Origin: Nesterenkonia sp. E16_10
Lineage (GTDB): Bacteria; Actinomycetota; Actinomycetes; Actinomycetales; Micrococcaceae
Length of the DNA: 64,000 bases
Reading direction: 5' to 3'
Assembly: GCF_017347085.1 (NCBI RefSeq)
Contig: NZ_JADPSA010000016.1
Span: forward strand, 124,001 to 188,000
The stretch's first letter is position 1. Each line of letters opens with the position of its first letter. Positions 10,877-18,484 of the stretch are shown here, one piece after another. Made by a program: the position numbers and the translations under genes. The notes below the pieces were generated by a model that had not been told where the DNA came from, ran no database searches, and worked only from the letters and a program-made list of their open reading frames with translations.

Positions 10877-11212
10877 CGCGGTGACGTGGCGGGGTGCGTG
10901 TTCCACCCCGACCGCGGATTGCAGTTTAGAGCCAGAAAACTGGTGCGTGCTCTGAACCGGCATGACCTGGTCGGATCGATGGGCCGAGTCGGCACCGCCG
11001 GGGGAATTGCAGCGATGGAGAGCTTCTTCTCGCTGCTCCAGAAGAACGTCCTAGATCGACGGTCTTGGCAGACCCGGGATCAGCCGCGGATCGCGATCGT
11101 GACCTGGATCGAGCGGACCTACCACCGCCGCCGACGGCAGAAGCGTCTCTCGGGATTGACCCCAGTGGAGTACGAAGCGATTATGAACACCGGCGTCGCC
11201 CTCACGGCGTGA
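10877..11212 (+). mobile_element. IS3-family transposase remnant (3' part of orfB)
   Basis: The frame reads FHPDRGLQFRARKLVRALNR, then GSMGRVGTAGGIAAMESFFS, then TYHRRRRQKRLSGLTPVEYE to a TGA at 11212. These are the second Asp and final Glu regions of an IS3-family DDE integrase domain plus its C-terminus. The usual GDNAAMES reads GGIAAMES here, and the whole N-terminal half is absent, so the element is dead. The bases after the stop (TGTCACCTGTTAATGCGGCAG) may be the old terminal repeat; no left end was found. Confidence 0.75.
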
Positions 11213-11457
11213 CATTAACTGTCACCTGTTAATGCGGCAGGCCCTATGGCGCTGACGGTCGGGACCGATGTGCGTTGCCTGCAATTTTCCGCTGGCCAGT
11301 TTCCGGACGGTTCCGAAGTCTGGACGCTTTGCCATGTGTGCATTCCGTGCGCTCTGCGTGCACTAACGGGAGTGCACGCGGGTCTATCAGTGTCCACTTC
11401 TGTGTACAGCCTGATCCTGCAGCCAATGGACCAGATCCCAGTGTTGACCCGGGAAAA
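11213..11457. other. Non-coding stretch between IS remnant and ssrA terminator
   Basis: No supported gene was found in this 245-base stretch. Its first 30 bases may be the IS terminal repeat; the rest shows no recognised structure. Confidence 0.5.
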
Positions 11458-11485
11458 GGGCACAAAAATGCCCGAGCAGGCTCAG
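11458..11485. repeat. Right copy of the 28-bp direct repeat (overlaps ssrA terminator)
   Basis: Matches 7940-7967 at 25 of 28 positions. It covers the terminator's T-run and first stem arm. The two copies are 3518 bp apart and enclose the low-GC patch. Confidence 0.6.
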
Positions 11486-11496
11486 CCTGCTCGGGC
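11464..11496 (-). terminator. Rho-independent terminator of ssrA
   Basis: On the minus strand, TGCCCGAGCAGGCT pairs with AGCCTGCTCGGGCA around a tiny loop, followed by TTTTT (the A-run at 11464-11468). It begins about 9 bases after the tmRNA 3' end. Confidence 0.85.
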
Positions 11497-11504
11497 AATC
11501 TGTG

Positions 11505-11873
11505 GAGACGGCGGGAATCGAACCCGCGTCCGATCTGGATTCACATGGGCTTCTCCGGGTGCAGTCTGCTGATAGATTTTCTCGGCCCCAGCCGTCACGC
11601 AGACAGGCGGCTGACGGGCCCAGTCGTGTGAATTGTCGACCCAACTCCCCACGACGAGGAGTTGGAACCAGTGGCTATCTAGCTGATGCCAGGATCTGGG
11701 TCGATAGCAGACCCAGGCTGACAGACTCGCGTCGCTGCTTAGGCAGCGAGGGCGAAGTCAGTGCGCTTAGTTTCGGCACTTATTGTTTTGCAGAGAAGTA
11801 TTTACGAGGTCACTCTGCATCCTCGACCCGCTTCACCATGATCAACTCAGATCGTCGAAACCGATCGTCCCCA
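11505..11873 (-). ncRNA. ssrA: Transfer-messenger RNA (tmRNA)
   Basis: A 369-nt RNA. The 5' GGGGACG pairs with 3' CGUCUCC to give the tRNA-like acceptor stem. The T-arm GGGTTCGATTCCC is visible close to the 3' end. The open frame begins at a GCC resume codon after AATAAGT, as in mycobacterial tmRNA, and encodes the tag AETKRTDFALAA before TAA. With SmpB it rescues stalled ribosomes and marks the peptide for ClpXP-type proteases. The full CCA is not encoded (ACA follows the stem), so it must be completed after transcription. Known genomic islands often use ssrA 3' ends as targets, relevant to the adjacent patch. Confidence 0.95.
11739..11777 (-). other. tmRNA tag reading frame
   Basis: GCC resume codon at 11777-11775 through TAA at 11741-11739 encodes AETKRTDFALAA. 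The LAA end is the usual ClpX recognition signal. Confidence 0.9.
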
Positions 11874-11937
11874 TATTGTGTTGTCAATGAGGCCACTCGG
11901 ACCTCTTCCCCTCGCATGTTGCTCACGAGCGGACTTT

Positions 11938-12342
11938 TCAGTATAGACCCGACATTCGAGACAGCGCAATGCCCAGGGCGGCCGCAGCGAAGCCGAAGCC
12001 CACGTGGGCGGCCCAGGTGCCCACAGCTCGCAGGTGACGGCCAGCCATCCAGGTCTGGGCCGCTCGCACCGAGACGGTGGCGAAGGTGCTGAGCGCGCCG
12101 AGGAGACCGAAGATCAGCACCGTGGACACCGGACCTGAGAACAGGCCTTCGGGCTCTTCCACGCCGTTCTCGCTCAGCCAGGTGAGCTCCCCGAGCAGGT
12201 ACCCCAGCACGCAGCAGCCCAGCGTGTTCGCCAGCAGCAGTCCCACGCGCAGATACCGATCGAGCAGGAAGCGCACGATAGCGCCCACGGAGCCACCCAG
12301 TGCGACGCCGAGCGCGATGGTGAGGCTGATCTCAGGAGTCAT
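11938..12342 (-). CDS. crcB: Fluoride ion channel CrcB/Fluc, subunit 1
   Basis: A 134-residue, four-helix protein of the Fluc family that exports fluoride. Visible motifs are GGSVGAIVRFLLDRY, the pore Asn in ANTLGCCVLGYLLG, and GALSTFATVS, the phenylalanine-box segment. Its ATG lies 11 bases inside the end of the upstream crcB copy. Two different crcB genes in tandem usually make a heterodimeric channel. It is the last gene of the leftward metal-transport operon. No fluoride riboswitch was noticed upstream. Confidence 0.9.
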   Translation of the reverse strand: MTPEISLTIALGVALGGSVGAIVRFLLDRYLRVGLLLANTLGCCVLGYLLGELTWLSENGVEEPEGLFSGPVSTVLIFGLLGALSTFATVSVRAAQTWMAGRHLRAVGTWAAHVGFGFAAAALGIALSRMSGLY

Positions 12343-12871
12343 GGCGACCCTCGCTGCTCACACCGAGGTCGGCGGATTCGGCGCCGAGCTGACCGAACAG
12401 CGCCCGGCTGATGGTCAGTCCCGCCGCCGCCGCCGCCGTGCAGCCCAGGATGCTGAGAAGGAGGTAGGTGAGCATCTCCATCGCGCCCGGGCTGACGTAG
12501 GTCACTGCCGCCAGACCGTCGTAGGCCGAACCGGGTATCGAGGGCATCACGGCGAGGATCACCGCGGAGAAGGTCGTATAGGAGGCCAGCAGCCCGGTGC
12601 CGAAGGTGGGCACCACCCAGTCCGGGGTGCGCGGTCGTGACATCGCGGCACCGATGAGCAGCCCCAGCAGTCCGGAGCCGCTGAGGTTGATCGCCAGGGT
12701 GGTCCACGGGAACTTCATGCCCTGCTCGGGGATGAGCTCTCCGATCAGCAGCCGCATCAGTGCTCCGCAGGCGCCGGCCAGGCCTACCAGCAGGATCAGC
12801 ACCGGCAGCGGCGTCGCCGGGCGTCCCGGACGTGACCTTTGGCCGGCGGCACTGGATTCGGAGGAAGACAC
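12332..12871 (-). CDS. crcB: Fluoride ion channel CrcB/Fluc, subunit 2
   Basis: A 179-residue Fluc paralogue with a polar N-terminal extension (about 22 residues) and a C-terminal hydrophilic tail. Motifs are GACGALMRLLIGELIP, the Asn in AINLSGSGLLGLLIG, and GLLASYTTFSAVIL. It overlaps the next crcB by 11 bases, which suggests the two subunits are made together. It begins 30 bases after mntR, so it may share the manganese operon's transcript, an unusual pairing. Confidence 0.9.
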   Translation of the reverse strand: MSSSESSAAGQRSRPGRPATPLPVLILLVGLAGACGALMRLLIGELIPEQGMKFPWTTLAINLSGSGLLGLLIGAAMSRPRTPDWVVPTFGTGLLASYTTFSAVILAVMPSIPGSAYDGLAAVTYVSPGAMEMLTYLLLSILGCTAAAAAGLTISRALFGQLGAESADLGVSSEGRHDS

Positions 12872-12901
12872 CAGTACAGGATACGTGCGTGCCGGGCGGC
12901 C

Positions 12902-13660
12902 TCAGCGGACCACGCTCACGCGCATGGCGTGGGCCACCTCATGGGGCAGCCGGATGCTCGCCCCCATCGGGCTGTCACCGTTCTCCGCCGAGGAGGTCCC
13001 CGAGCCCTTCTGTCCTCCCGGGCCGTCGGTGGTCAGCACGACGGCGCCATCCGTCGTGGCCGCCACCGTGACCTGGGCGCCGAGGGGCACCCCGTGGGTG
13101 TCCAGGGTCGAGAGCGCGTCCGGGACGGCGTCGTCGACCTGCTCCAGGCGCACCTGGACCGAGGCCGGCACCCGGCAGAGCAGCTGGGTCTCCGGATAGT
13201 CCAGCTGCAGATCCGGTCCGGGGATCGGATCCCCGTGCGGGTCCACCCGCGGATGGCCCAGGCGCACATCGAGGCGGTCCACGAAGATCTCCGAGACGGC
13301 GTGCTCGAGCCGTTCGGCCTCCTCATGGACCTCCTCCCAGCCATAGCCCAGCTCGCGCACCAACCAGGTCTCGATCAGGCGGTGTCGGCGCACCATGGCC
13401 AGGGCCAGCTGACGACCGGCCTCGGTCAGGGCGAGCGGCGCATAGGGCCTGTGCTCCACCAGACCCAGCTCGGACATCTTGCGCATCATGAGCGAGACCG
13501 AGGGGTTCGAGACGCCCAGGGTCTTGGCCAGGGCCGAGGCGGTCACCGAGGCGCCGTCCCATTCGGCGAGGCCGTAGATGGTCTTGGCGTAGTCCTCGAC
13601 CGAGGTGGTGGCGGTATCGATCGCGGTGGAACGGCCCTGTGCTGAGGTCCGGGGGGTCAT
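12902..13660 (-). CDS. mntR: Manganese-dependent repressor of the DtxR/MntR family
   Basis: A 252-residue metalloregulator. Residues 18-80 form the winged-helix DNA-binding domain, 85-150 the metal-binding and dimer domain, and the C-terminal part an SH3-like FeoA domain. Metal ligands fit the Mn-type pattern: Asp23 replaces the Met of DtxR (SVEDYAKTIY), and Glu116 replaces the DtxR Cys in HEEAERLEH; His93, Glu97, Glu119 and His120 are kept. I infer Mn rather than Fe sensing. It starts immediately after the permease stop, so it is co-expressed with the importer and probably binds the operator at 16374-16389. Confidence 0.85.
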   Translation of the reverse strand: MTPRTSAQGRSTAIDTATTSVEDYAKTIYGLAEWDGASVTASALAKTLGVSNPSVSLMMRKMSELGLVEHRPYAPLALTEAGRQLALAMVRRHRLIETWLVRELGYGWEEVHEEAERLEHAVSEIFVDRLDVRLGHPRVDPHGDPIPGPDLQLDYPETQLLCRVPASVQVRLEQVDDAVPDALSTLDTHGVPLGAQVTVAATTDGAVVLTTDGPGGQKGSGTSSAENGDSPMGASIRLPHEVAHAMRVSVVR

Positions 13661-14572
13661 CTAGATAGGGTCCTTCACGTCGAGGAGGGTATCGATCGGG
13701 CGGGTCGGGCTCACCCGGTCCGAAGCCGGCCGCTGCCGCCGCTGTCGCAGCCGCGGGATCATCCCCTTCACCGGGGCGAAGAGGTAGGCCAGCGCGAACT
13801 GGCCCGACTGCGCCAGCACGATCGAGCCGCCGGTGGAGATGTCCAGCCAGTAGCTGGCGTAGACCCCGATCAGCGCGGAGATCGCCGCGCTGGTCGCGGC
13901 CACGGCGAGCATCTGGCCGAACCGGCGGCACAGCAGCAGCGCGGTGGCGCCTGGCACCACCAGCATAGCGACCACCAGCAGGATCCCCAGGGTCTGCAGC
14001 GAGGTCACCGTGGTCAGCGCGAGCAGCGCCAGCAGCAGGATCGACAGTGCCCCGGAGGAGATCCCGATCGTGTGGGCGTGGACCTTGTCGAAGGCCAGCA
14101 GCACGAAGCTGCGCCGCAGCGCCAGCAGCACCGCGACGGTGGCCAGGCCCAGGCCGGCGGTCTGCAACAGGTCCTGCTGTGAGATGCCCAGCACGTTGCC
14201 GAAGAGGATATGGGTCAGGTGCGTCTCGCTGGGGGTCCTGGAGATCAGCACCAGGCCCAGGGCGAAGAGCGAGGTGAACACCACCCCGATGGAGGTGTCA
14301 TGCTTCAGCGTCGATCCGCCGCTGATCCCGCCGATCAGCAGCACCGCGAGCATCCCGAAGACGAACGCGCCCAGCGCCATCGGCAGCCCGAAGATCTGGG
14401 CCAGCACGATCCCGGGCAGGATCGAGTGCGCCACCGCCTCGCCCATCAGCGACCAGCCCATCAGCACCAGCCAGCAGGAGAGCAGCGCGCAGACCACCGA
14501 AGAGATGATCGCCGCCGCCAGTGCATGCTGCATGAAGGGAAACTCCATCGGTTGAGTCAGCAGCTCCCACAT
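13661..14572 (-). CDS. mntC: Metal (manganese-type) ABC transporter permease
   Basis: A 303-residue permease of the ABC-3 family with about eight hydrophobic helices. It forms the membrane channel for Mn or Zn import with the ATPase at 14640-15416 and the binding lipoprotein at 15413-16360. Conserved features include GEAVAHSILPG near residues 46-56 and HAHTIGISSGALSILLL. The C-terminus has a basic tail. The ATG at 14572 is preceded by AGGGAG, and this ribosome site sits in a 17-bp tandem duplication. Gene symbol usage varies between genomes. Confidence 0.88.
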   Translation of the reverse strand: MWELLTQPMEFPFMQHALAAAIISSVVCALLSCWLVLMGWSLMGEAVAHSILPGIVLAQIFGLPMALGAFVFGMLAVLLIGGISGGSTLKHDTSIGVVFTSLFALGLVLISRTPSETHLTHILFGNVLGISQQDLLQTAGLGLATVAVLLALRRSFVLLAFDKVHAHTIGISSGALSILLLALLALTTVTSLQTLGILLVVAMLVVPGATALLLCRRFGQMLAVAATSAAISALIGVYASYWLDISTGGSIVLAQSGQFALAYLFAPVKGMIPRLRQRRQRPASDRVSPTRPIDTLLDVKDPI

Positions 14573-14575
14573 CAG

Positions 14576-14609
14576 TGTGTCTCCCTCATCGCTGTGTCTC
14601 CCTCATCGC
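14576..14609. repeat. 17-bp tandem duplication containing a ribosome binding site
   Basis: tgtgtctccctcatcgc occurs twice in a row (14576-14592 and 14593-14609). On the minus strand each copy carries GATGAGGGAG, so the permease gene has two successive Shine-Dalgarno-like sites, the nearer one about 8 bases from the ATG. Confidence 0.85.
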
Positions 14610-14639
14610 TCGGCCCCGCAGGTCAGTTGGTCGGGCATC

Positions 14640-15416
14640 TCAGCCGGTCTCACGCAGCACGGCGCCGAAGCTGCGTCCGATCTGCTCCTCGGTGAGCACC
14701 TCCGTCGGGCGCCCGGCGGCGAGCACCCGCTGGTGCAGCAGCACGACCTCATCGGCGAGGTCCTCCACACCGGCCAGGTGATGGGTGGAGATCAGCACGG
14801 TGGTGCCGGAGGCGTCGCGCAGCCTCCTGAGCACCGTGCTGATCAGCTCCTCGGAGCCGCGGTCCACCCCGGCGAACGGCTCATCGAGCAGCATCAGGGG
14901 AGCCTGCTGGGCGATCGCGCGTGCCAGGAAGGCACGCTTGCGCTGTCCTCCGGAGAGCTCACCGATCCCGCGTCGGCGCAGCTCGCTCAGGCCCACCTCC
15001 TCCAGCGCCTGGTCGCAGGCCTGCTGGTCGGCGGGGCGGGCGCGTCGGGTGAAGCCCATATGCCCGTAGCGGCCCATCATGACCACCTGCTCCACGCTGA
15101 CCGGGAAGCTGGTGTCGACCTGATCGTGCTGGGGCACATAGCTGACCTGGTTGCGCCGTCGGGCCGTGCTCGGCTCGTGGCCGAAGAGCCGCACCGTTCC
15201 CGCGGTGGGACGGTGCAGTCCCAGCAGCGCCTTGAACAGGGTCGACTTCCCGGACCCGTTGGCGCCCAGCAGCGCGCAGATGCTTCCGGAGTCGACGGTG
15301 ATGCTCACCTCGTCCAACGCCCGGACGCCGGGGTAGCCGGCGCTGAGCCGGTCGACGACGACGGCGGGGGGTGCGGTGTGCGTCCGGGCCGGGCCGGGGA
15401 GTGCGTCTGGGCTCAT
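14640..15416 (-). CDS. mntB: Metal (manganese-type) ABC transporter ATP-binding protein
   Basis: A 258-residue ABC ATPase that powers the importer. Walker A is GANGSGKSTL, the signature LSGGQRKRAFLARA, Walker B LMLLDEPFAGVD, and the H-loop ISTHH. The segment SYVPQHDQVDTSFPVSVEQVVMMGRYG is characteristic of Mn/Zn transporter ATPases. Its ATG overlaps the lipoprotein stop by four bases (ATGA). Confidence 0.93.
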   Translation of the reverse strand: MSPDALPGPARTHTAPPAVVVDRLSAGYPGVRALDEVSITVDSGSICALLGANGSGKSTLFKALLGLHRPTAGTVRLFGHEPSTARRRNQVSYVPQHDQVDTSFPVSVEQVVMMGRYGHMGFTRRARPADQQACDQALEEVGLSELRRRGIGELSGGQRKRAFLARAIAQQAPLMLLDEPFAGVDRGSEELISTVLRRLRDASGTTVLISTHHLAGVEDLADEVVLLHQRVLAAGRPTEVLTEEQIGRSFGAVLRETG

Positions 15417-16360
15417 CGCTGGGCTCCTTCGAGGATCAGGTCAAGATCGTGTTCCAGCAGTTCCAGGTAGCTCGGGGCCGGACCGTCGGGCTCGGTGATC
15501 GAATCCACATGCAGCGGCTCGCCCAGCGTGGCGCCGGTGGTCTCGGCGACCTGCTGCTGGGCGGAGTCGTTGACCGTGGACTCGCAGAAGATGGTGGGCG
15601 CCTGGTGCTCCTGGACGTAGCGGATCTGGGCCTCGACCTGCTGCGGACTACCCTCATCCTCGGCATTGAGCGGCCACAGATAATGCTCGCCCAGATTCAG
15701 GTCCTCCGCCAGATAGCTGAAGGCACCTTCGCAGGTCACCAGATGGACCTCACCGTCTTCCTGCAGTCCGGCCAGCCGCTCCTCCGCCCGGTCCCAGATC
15801 GCCTGGATCTCTTCGCGGTAGCTCTTCGCGTTCTCGGCGAATGCGGCGGCATGAGCCGGAGCGAGCTCGCTCAGCGCCGCCTCGATGTTCTCCACATAGA
15901 CCATCGCCTGGGCCGGAGACATCCAGGCATGCGGGTTGACCGGCAGCTCGGCGGTCTCGGCGGCGGAGGCTCCCGGCAGCCGGGTGACCGGCAGCGTCTC
16001 GACGGACTCCGTCAGGGTCAGCACCTCCGCCGCGGAGTGGCTCAGGAACTGTTCATACCAGGCCTCGAGGCCCAGCCCGTTGAAGAAGATCAGATCCGCC
16101 GCAGCGGCGTCGCGCAGATCACCGGGAGTGGGGGAGTACTCATGGACCTCCGCGCCGGGCGGGGTGATGGAGCGGGTGTCCACGAGGTCTCCGCCCACGG
16201 CCTCGGTCATGTCCGCCAGCACCGAGAAGCTGGTCAGCACCACGGGGCGCTCGTTCTCAGCGGAGGGGTCCTGCGTCCCGGAGCCCGCCGCAGAACAGCT
16301 GCTCAATCCGAGGACGCAGAGCACCCCGGCGATGGCGGTGGGGACCCGGGTGGTGCGCAT
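15413..16360 (-). CDS. mntA: Metal-binding lipoprotein of the manganese-type ABC importer
   Basis: A cluster A-I solute-binding protein of about 315 residues. The lipobox LSSC lies near residue 22, so the mature protein is a membrane-anchored lipoprotein. The likely metal ligands are the His in VHEYSPTPGDL, the His in NPHAWMSP, the Glu in CEGAFSYL, and an acidic residue near HVDSI or CESTVND. The two-His, two-acid set fits Mn or Fe better than Zn. I start at ATG 16360 (MRTTRVPT) rather than the GTG at 16384, because the earlier start would lie within the operator. CATACT lies six bases before this ATG, so the mRNA may be leaderless. Confidence 0.9.
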   Translation of the reverse strand: MRTTRVPTAIAGVLCVLGLSSCSAAGSGTQDPSAENERPVVLTSFSVLADMTEAVGGDLVDTRSITPPGAEVHEYSPTPGDLRDAAAADLIFFNGLGLEAWYEQFLSHSAAEVLTLTESVETLPVTRLPGASAAETAELPVNPHAWMSPAQAMVYVENIEAALSELAPAHAAAFAENAKSYREEIQAIWDRAEERLAGLQEDGEVHLVTCEGAFSYLAEDLNLGEHYLWPLNAEDEGSPQQVEAQIRYVQEHQAPTIFCESTVNDSAQQQVAETTGATLGEPLHVDSITEPDGPAPSYLELLEHDLDLILEGAQR

Positions 16361-16373
16361 GCCCACAGTATGA

Positions 16374-16389
16374 TTTAGGCACACCTAAA
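16374..16389. promoter_or_regulatory. Inverted-repeat operator upstream of the mnt operon (probable MntR box)
   Basis: TTTAGGCACACCTAAA is a perfect repeat with 6-bp arms and a 4-base spacer, 13 bases upstream of the mntA ATG. It sits just upstream of the candidate -10 hexamer CATACT. Its form resembles DtxR-family boxes (TTAGG, then CCTAA), and the family repressor is encoded in the same operon. Confidence 0.75.
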
Positions 16390-16508
16390 ACTGCAAGTGG
16401 GTCGGGCAGGAGGCGGCCCGGGGATCTGGCGCGGAGCCCATCATCCGGGCCTGGGCGCAGAGCCGAGCATCCGGGCCTGGGTACTGAGTCCAGCAGCGGG
16501 GGCCGGGC

Positions 16509-17321
16509 TCAGAAGGGCGCGGGGCGGTCTGCCGCGAGCGCGCCCAGTGCGGCGTCGTGGAGCAGGCCGTTGGTGGCCAGCCCGTTGCTGCCGGTGCATC
16601 CGGGCTCACCGTCCAAGGAGGTGAACACGCCGCCGGCTTCGCGGATGATCGGCACCAGGGCCGCCATGTCGTGCAGGCTCAGCTCCGGCTCGGCGGCCAT
16701 GTCGACCTGACCCTCGGCGACCATGCAGTAGGACCAGAAGTCGCCGAAGGCGCGGGTGCGCCAGACGGTCTCGGTGAGCTCCAGGAAGTTCTGGCTGCGA
16801 CCGATCTTCCGCCACCCGGCGAGCGAGGAGTAGGAGAAGAACGCGTCCTCGAGCTTGGGCACCTTCGAGACCTGCAGCCGCTTGGCGGAGGCCAGGGACT
16901 TGCCGGTATAGGCGCCGCCGTTCTTGGCCGCCCACCAGCGCCGGCCCAGTGCCGGGGCACTGACCAGCCCGACCACCGGTTCGCCGTCGTCGACCAGGGC
17001 GATCAGCGTGGCCCAGGCGGGCACGCCGCGGATGAAGTTCTTGGTCCCGTCGATCGGGTCGATGATCCACTGGCGCGGACCGGATCCGGTCGAGCCGAAC
17101 TCCTCGCCGAGGATGGCGTCTCGGCCCCGCGCCCGGCTGAGCTGGCCGCGGATCAGCTCCTCGGCCTGACGGTCGGCCTCGGTGACCGGGGTGAGGTCGG
17201 GCTTGGTCTCCACCTCGAAATCCATGGAGGAGAAGTAGGACATCGTCTTGGCGTCCACGGAATCGGCGATCATATGCGCCAGGCGCAGGTCATCGGTGTA
17301 GGCGCTGGTGCTGTGGCTCAT
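16509..17321 (-). CDS. hisN: Histidinol-phosphatase (inositol monophosphatase family)
   Basis: A 270-residue Mg-dependent phosphatase of the inositol monophosphatase superfamily. Metal-binding motifs are GEEFG (about 73-77), WIIDPIDGTKNFIRG (about 87-101) and EPELSLHDMAAL near 215. The overall sequence matches the actinobacterial HisN group, which removes phosphate from histidinol phosphate; a related inositol phosphate role cannot be excluded. It follows rsgA by 47 bases on the same strand. The 120 bases after its stop contain two near-copies of ATCCGGGCCTGGG but no gene. Confidence 0.88.
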   Translation of the reverse strand: MSHSTSAYTDDLRLAHMIADSVDAKTMSYFSSMDFEVETKPDLTPVTEADRQAEELIRGQLSRARGRDAILGEEFGSTGSGPRQWIIDPIDGTKNFIRGVPAWATLIALVDDGEPVVGLVSAPALGRRWWAAKNGGAYTGKSLASAKRLQVSKVPKLEDAFFSYSSLAGWRKIGRSQNFLELTETVWRTRAFGDFWSYCMVAEGQVDMAAEPELSLHDMAALVPIIREAGGVFTSLDGEPGCTGSNGLATNGLLHDAALGALAADRPAPF

Positions 17322-17368
17322 AGCGCCACGCTAGCAATCAGCGAGCGGCGGGACCCGCATTCACGCGG

Positions 17369-18484
17369 TTACGCGCCGAGCCGCTTCTCTTCCGGTCCGT
17401 CCTCGGTCCCGGCCATGGATCGGATCAGTCCGCGCAGCGAGGCCAGCCGGGCGGCGCCGTGATCCCCGGCATGACCATCGGCCACCCAGGCGTCCAGGGC
17501 GCAGCCGCCCTCGGGGGAGACGTGGGCGCAGCCGGGTTCGCAGGCGGCGGAGCCCTCGACCAGGTCGGAGAAGGCGCCGAGCACATCGTCGGGCGCCACA
17601 TGGGCCAGCCCGAAGGTGCGCACACCGGGGGTGTCGATGATCCAGGAGTTCCGCGCCGCGGCGACATCGAGGGACTCTGCGGGCTCCAGGTTCAGCGCGA
17701 CGGCGGAGGAGGAGGTGTGCCGACCGCGACCGGTGACCGCGTTGACCCCGCTGGTGGCCCGATCCGCACCGGTCAGCGCGTTGACCATGGTGGACTTGCC
17801 CACCCCGGAGTGCCCGATCATCGCGGTGACCCTTTGGGTCAGCGAGCCGCGCAGCGCAACCACGGCTGCAGGGTCCAGGGACGGGTCCCCCGAGGCGGTG
17901 CCGCTGGCCTGCCGGGAGACCACGATCTGCAGCTCCAGCTCGGCGTAGTGGCTGATCAGGCCGGCCGGATCCTCCGGGTCCTCGACCAGGTCGGCCTTGG
18001 TGACCAGCAGGATCGGGGTGATCCCGGCGTCATAGGCGGCGACCAGGGCTCGGTCGATGAATCCGGTGCGCGGGGCGGGGTCGGCCGCGGCCACCACGAT
18101 CAGCAGCTGATCGGCGTTGGCGACGATCACCCGTTCGGCGTCGTCGGTGTCCTCGGCGCTGCGGCGCAGCAGCGTGGTGCGCTCCTGGATCCGGATCAGC
18201 CGGGCCAGGGAGCCGGCATCGCCGGTGGTGTCACCGACCAGGCCCACGATGTCACCGGGGACCACCGGGGTCCGGCGCATGGCGCGAGCACGCACCGCGG
18301 AGATGATCCGCTCCGCGCCCTCCGAGTCCTCCAGTCGCACCGTGTAGCGGCCGCGGTCCACGGTGACCACCCGGCCCAGCTCGGCGTCGGAGTAGTCCGG
18401 GGACTCCTTGGTCCGGGGACGGGTGCCCTTCTTGTTCGGGCGCACCCGGACCCGGGACTCGTCCCAGTCGGCCCAGCGGCTCAT
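17369..18484 (-). CDS. rsgA: Ribosome small subunit-dependent GTPase A
   Basis: A 371-residue circularly permuted GTPase that checks late 30S assembly. An OB-fold region comes first (about 35-100). The G motifs then appear in permuted order: TKAD (G4), GHSGVGKST (G1), DTPGVR (G3). A C-terminal zinc segment CEPGCAHVSPEGGCAL provides Cys and His ligands. The ATG overlaps the aroA stop by four bases, so the two are translationally coupled. Confidence 0.96.
   Translation of the reverse strand: MSRWADWDESRVRVRPNKKGTRPRTKESPDYSDAELGRVVTVDRGRYTVRLEDSEGAERIISAVRARAMRRTPVVPGDIVGLVGDTTGDAGSLARLIRIQERTTLLRRSAEDTDDAERVIVANADQLLIVVAAADPAPRTGFIDRALVAAYDAGITPILLVTKADLVEDPEDPAGLISHYAELELQIVVSRQASGTASGDPSLDPAAVVALRGSLTQRVTAMIGHSGVGKSTMVNALTGADRATSGVNAVTGRGRHTSSSAVALNLEPAESLDVAAARNSWIIDTPGVRTFGLAHVAPDDVLGAFSDLVEGSAACEPGCAHVSPEGGCALDAWVADGHAGDHGAARLASLRGLIRSMAGTEDGPEEKRLGA

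Noticed and set aside
11777-11800. Reading the tmRNA tag from the GCA upstream of AATAAGT
   Set aside because: That frame reaches TAA after three codons. Aligning AATAAGT-GCC with mycobacterial tmRNA gives a proper tag ending LAA.
12500-12900. Fluoride riboswitch before the crcB genes
   Set aside because: No recognisable crcB-type motif was seen upstream of 12871; the crcB genes follow mntR closely and need no separate leader.
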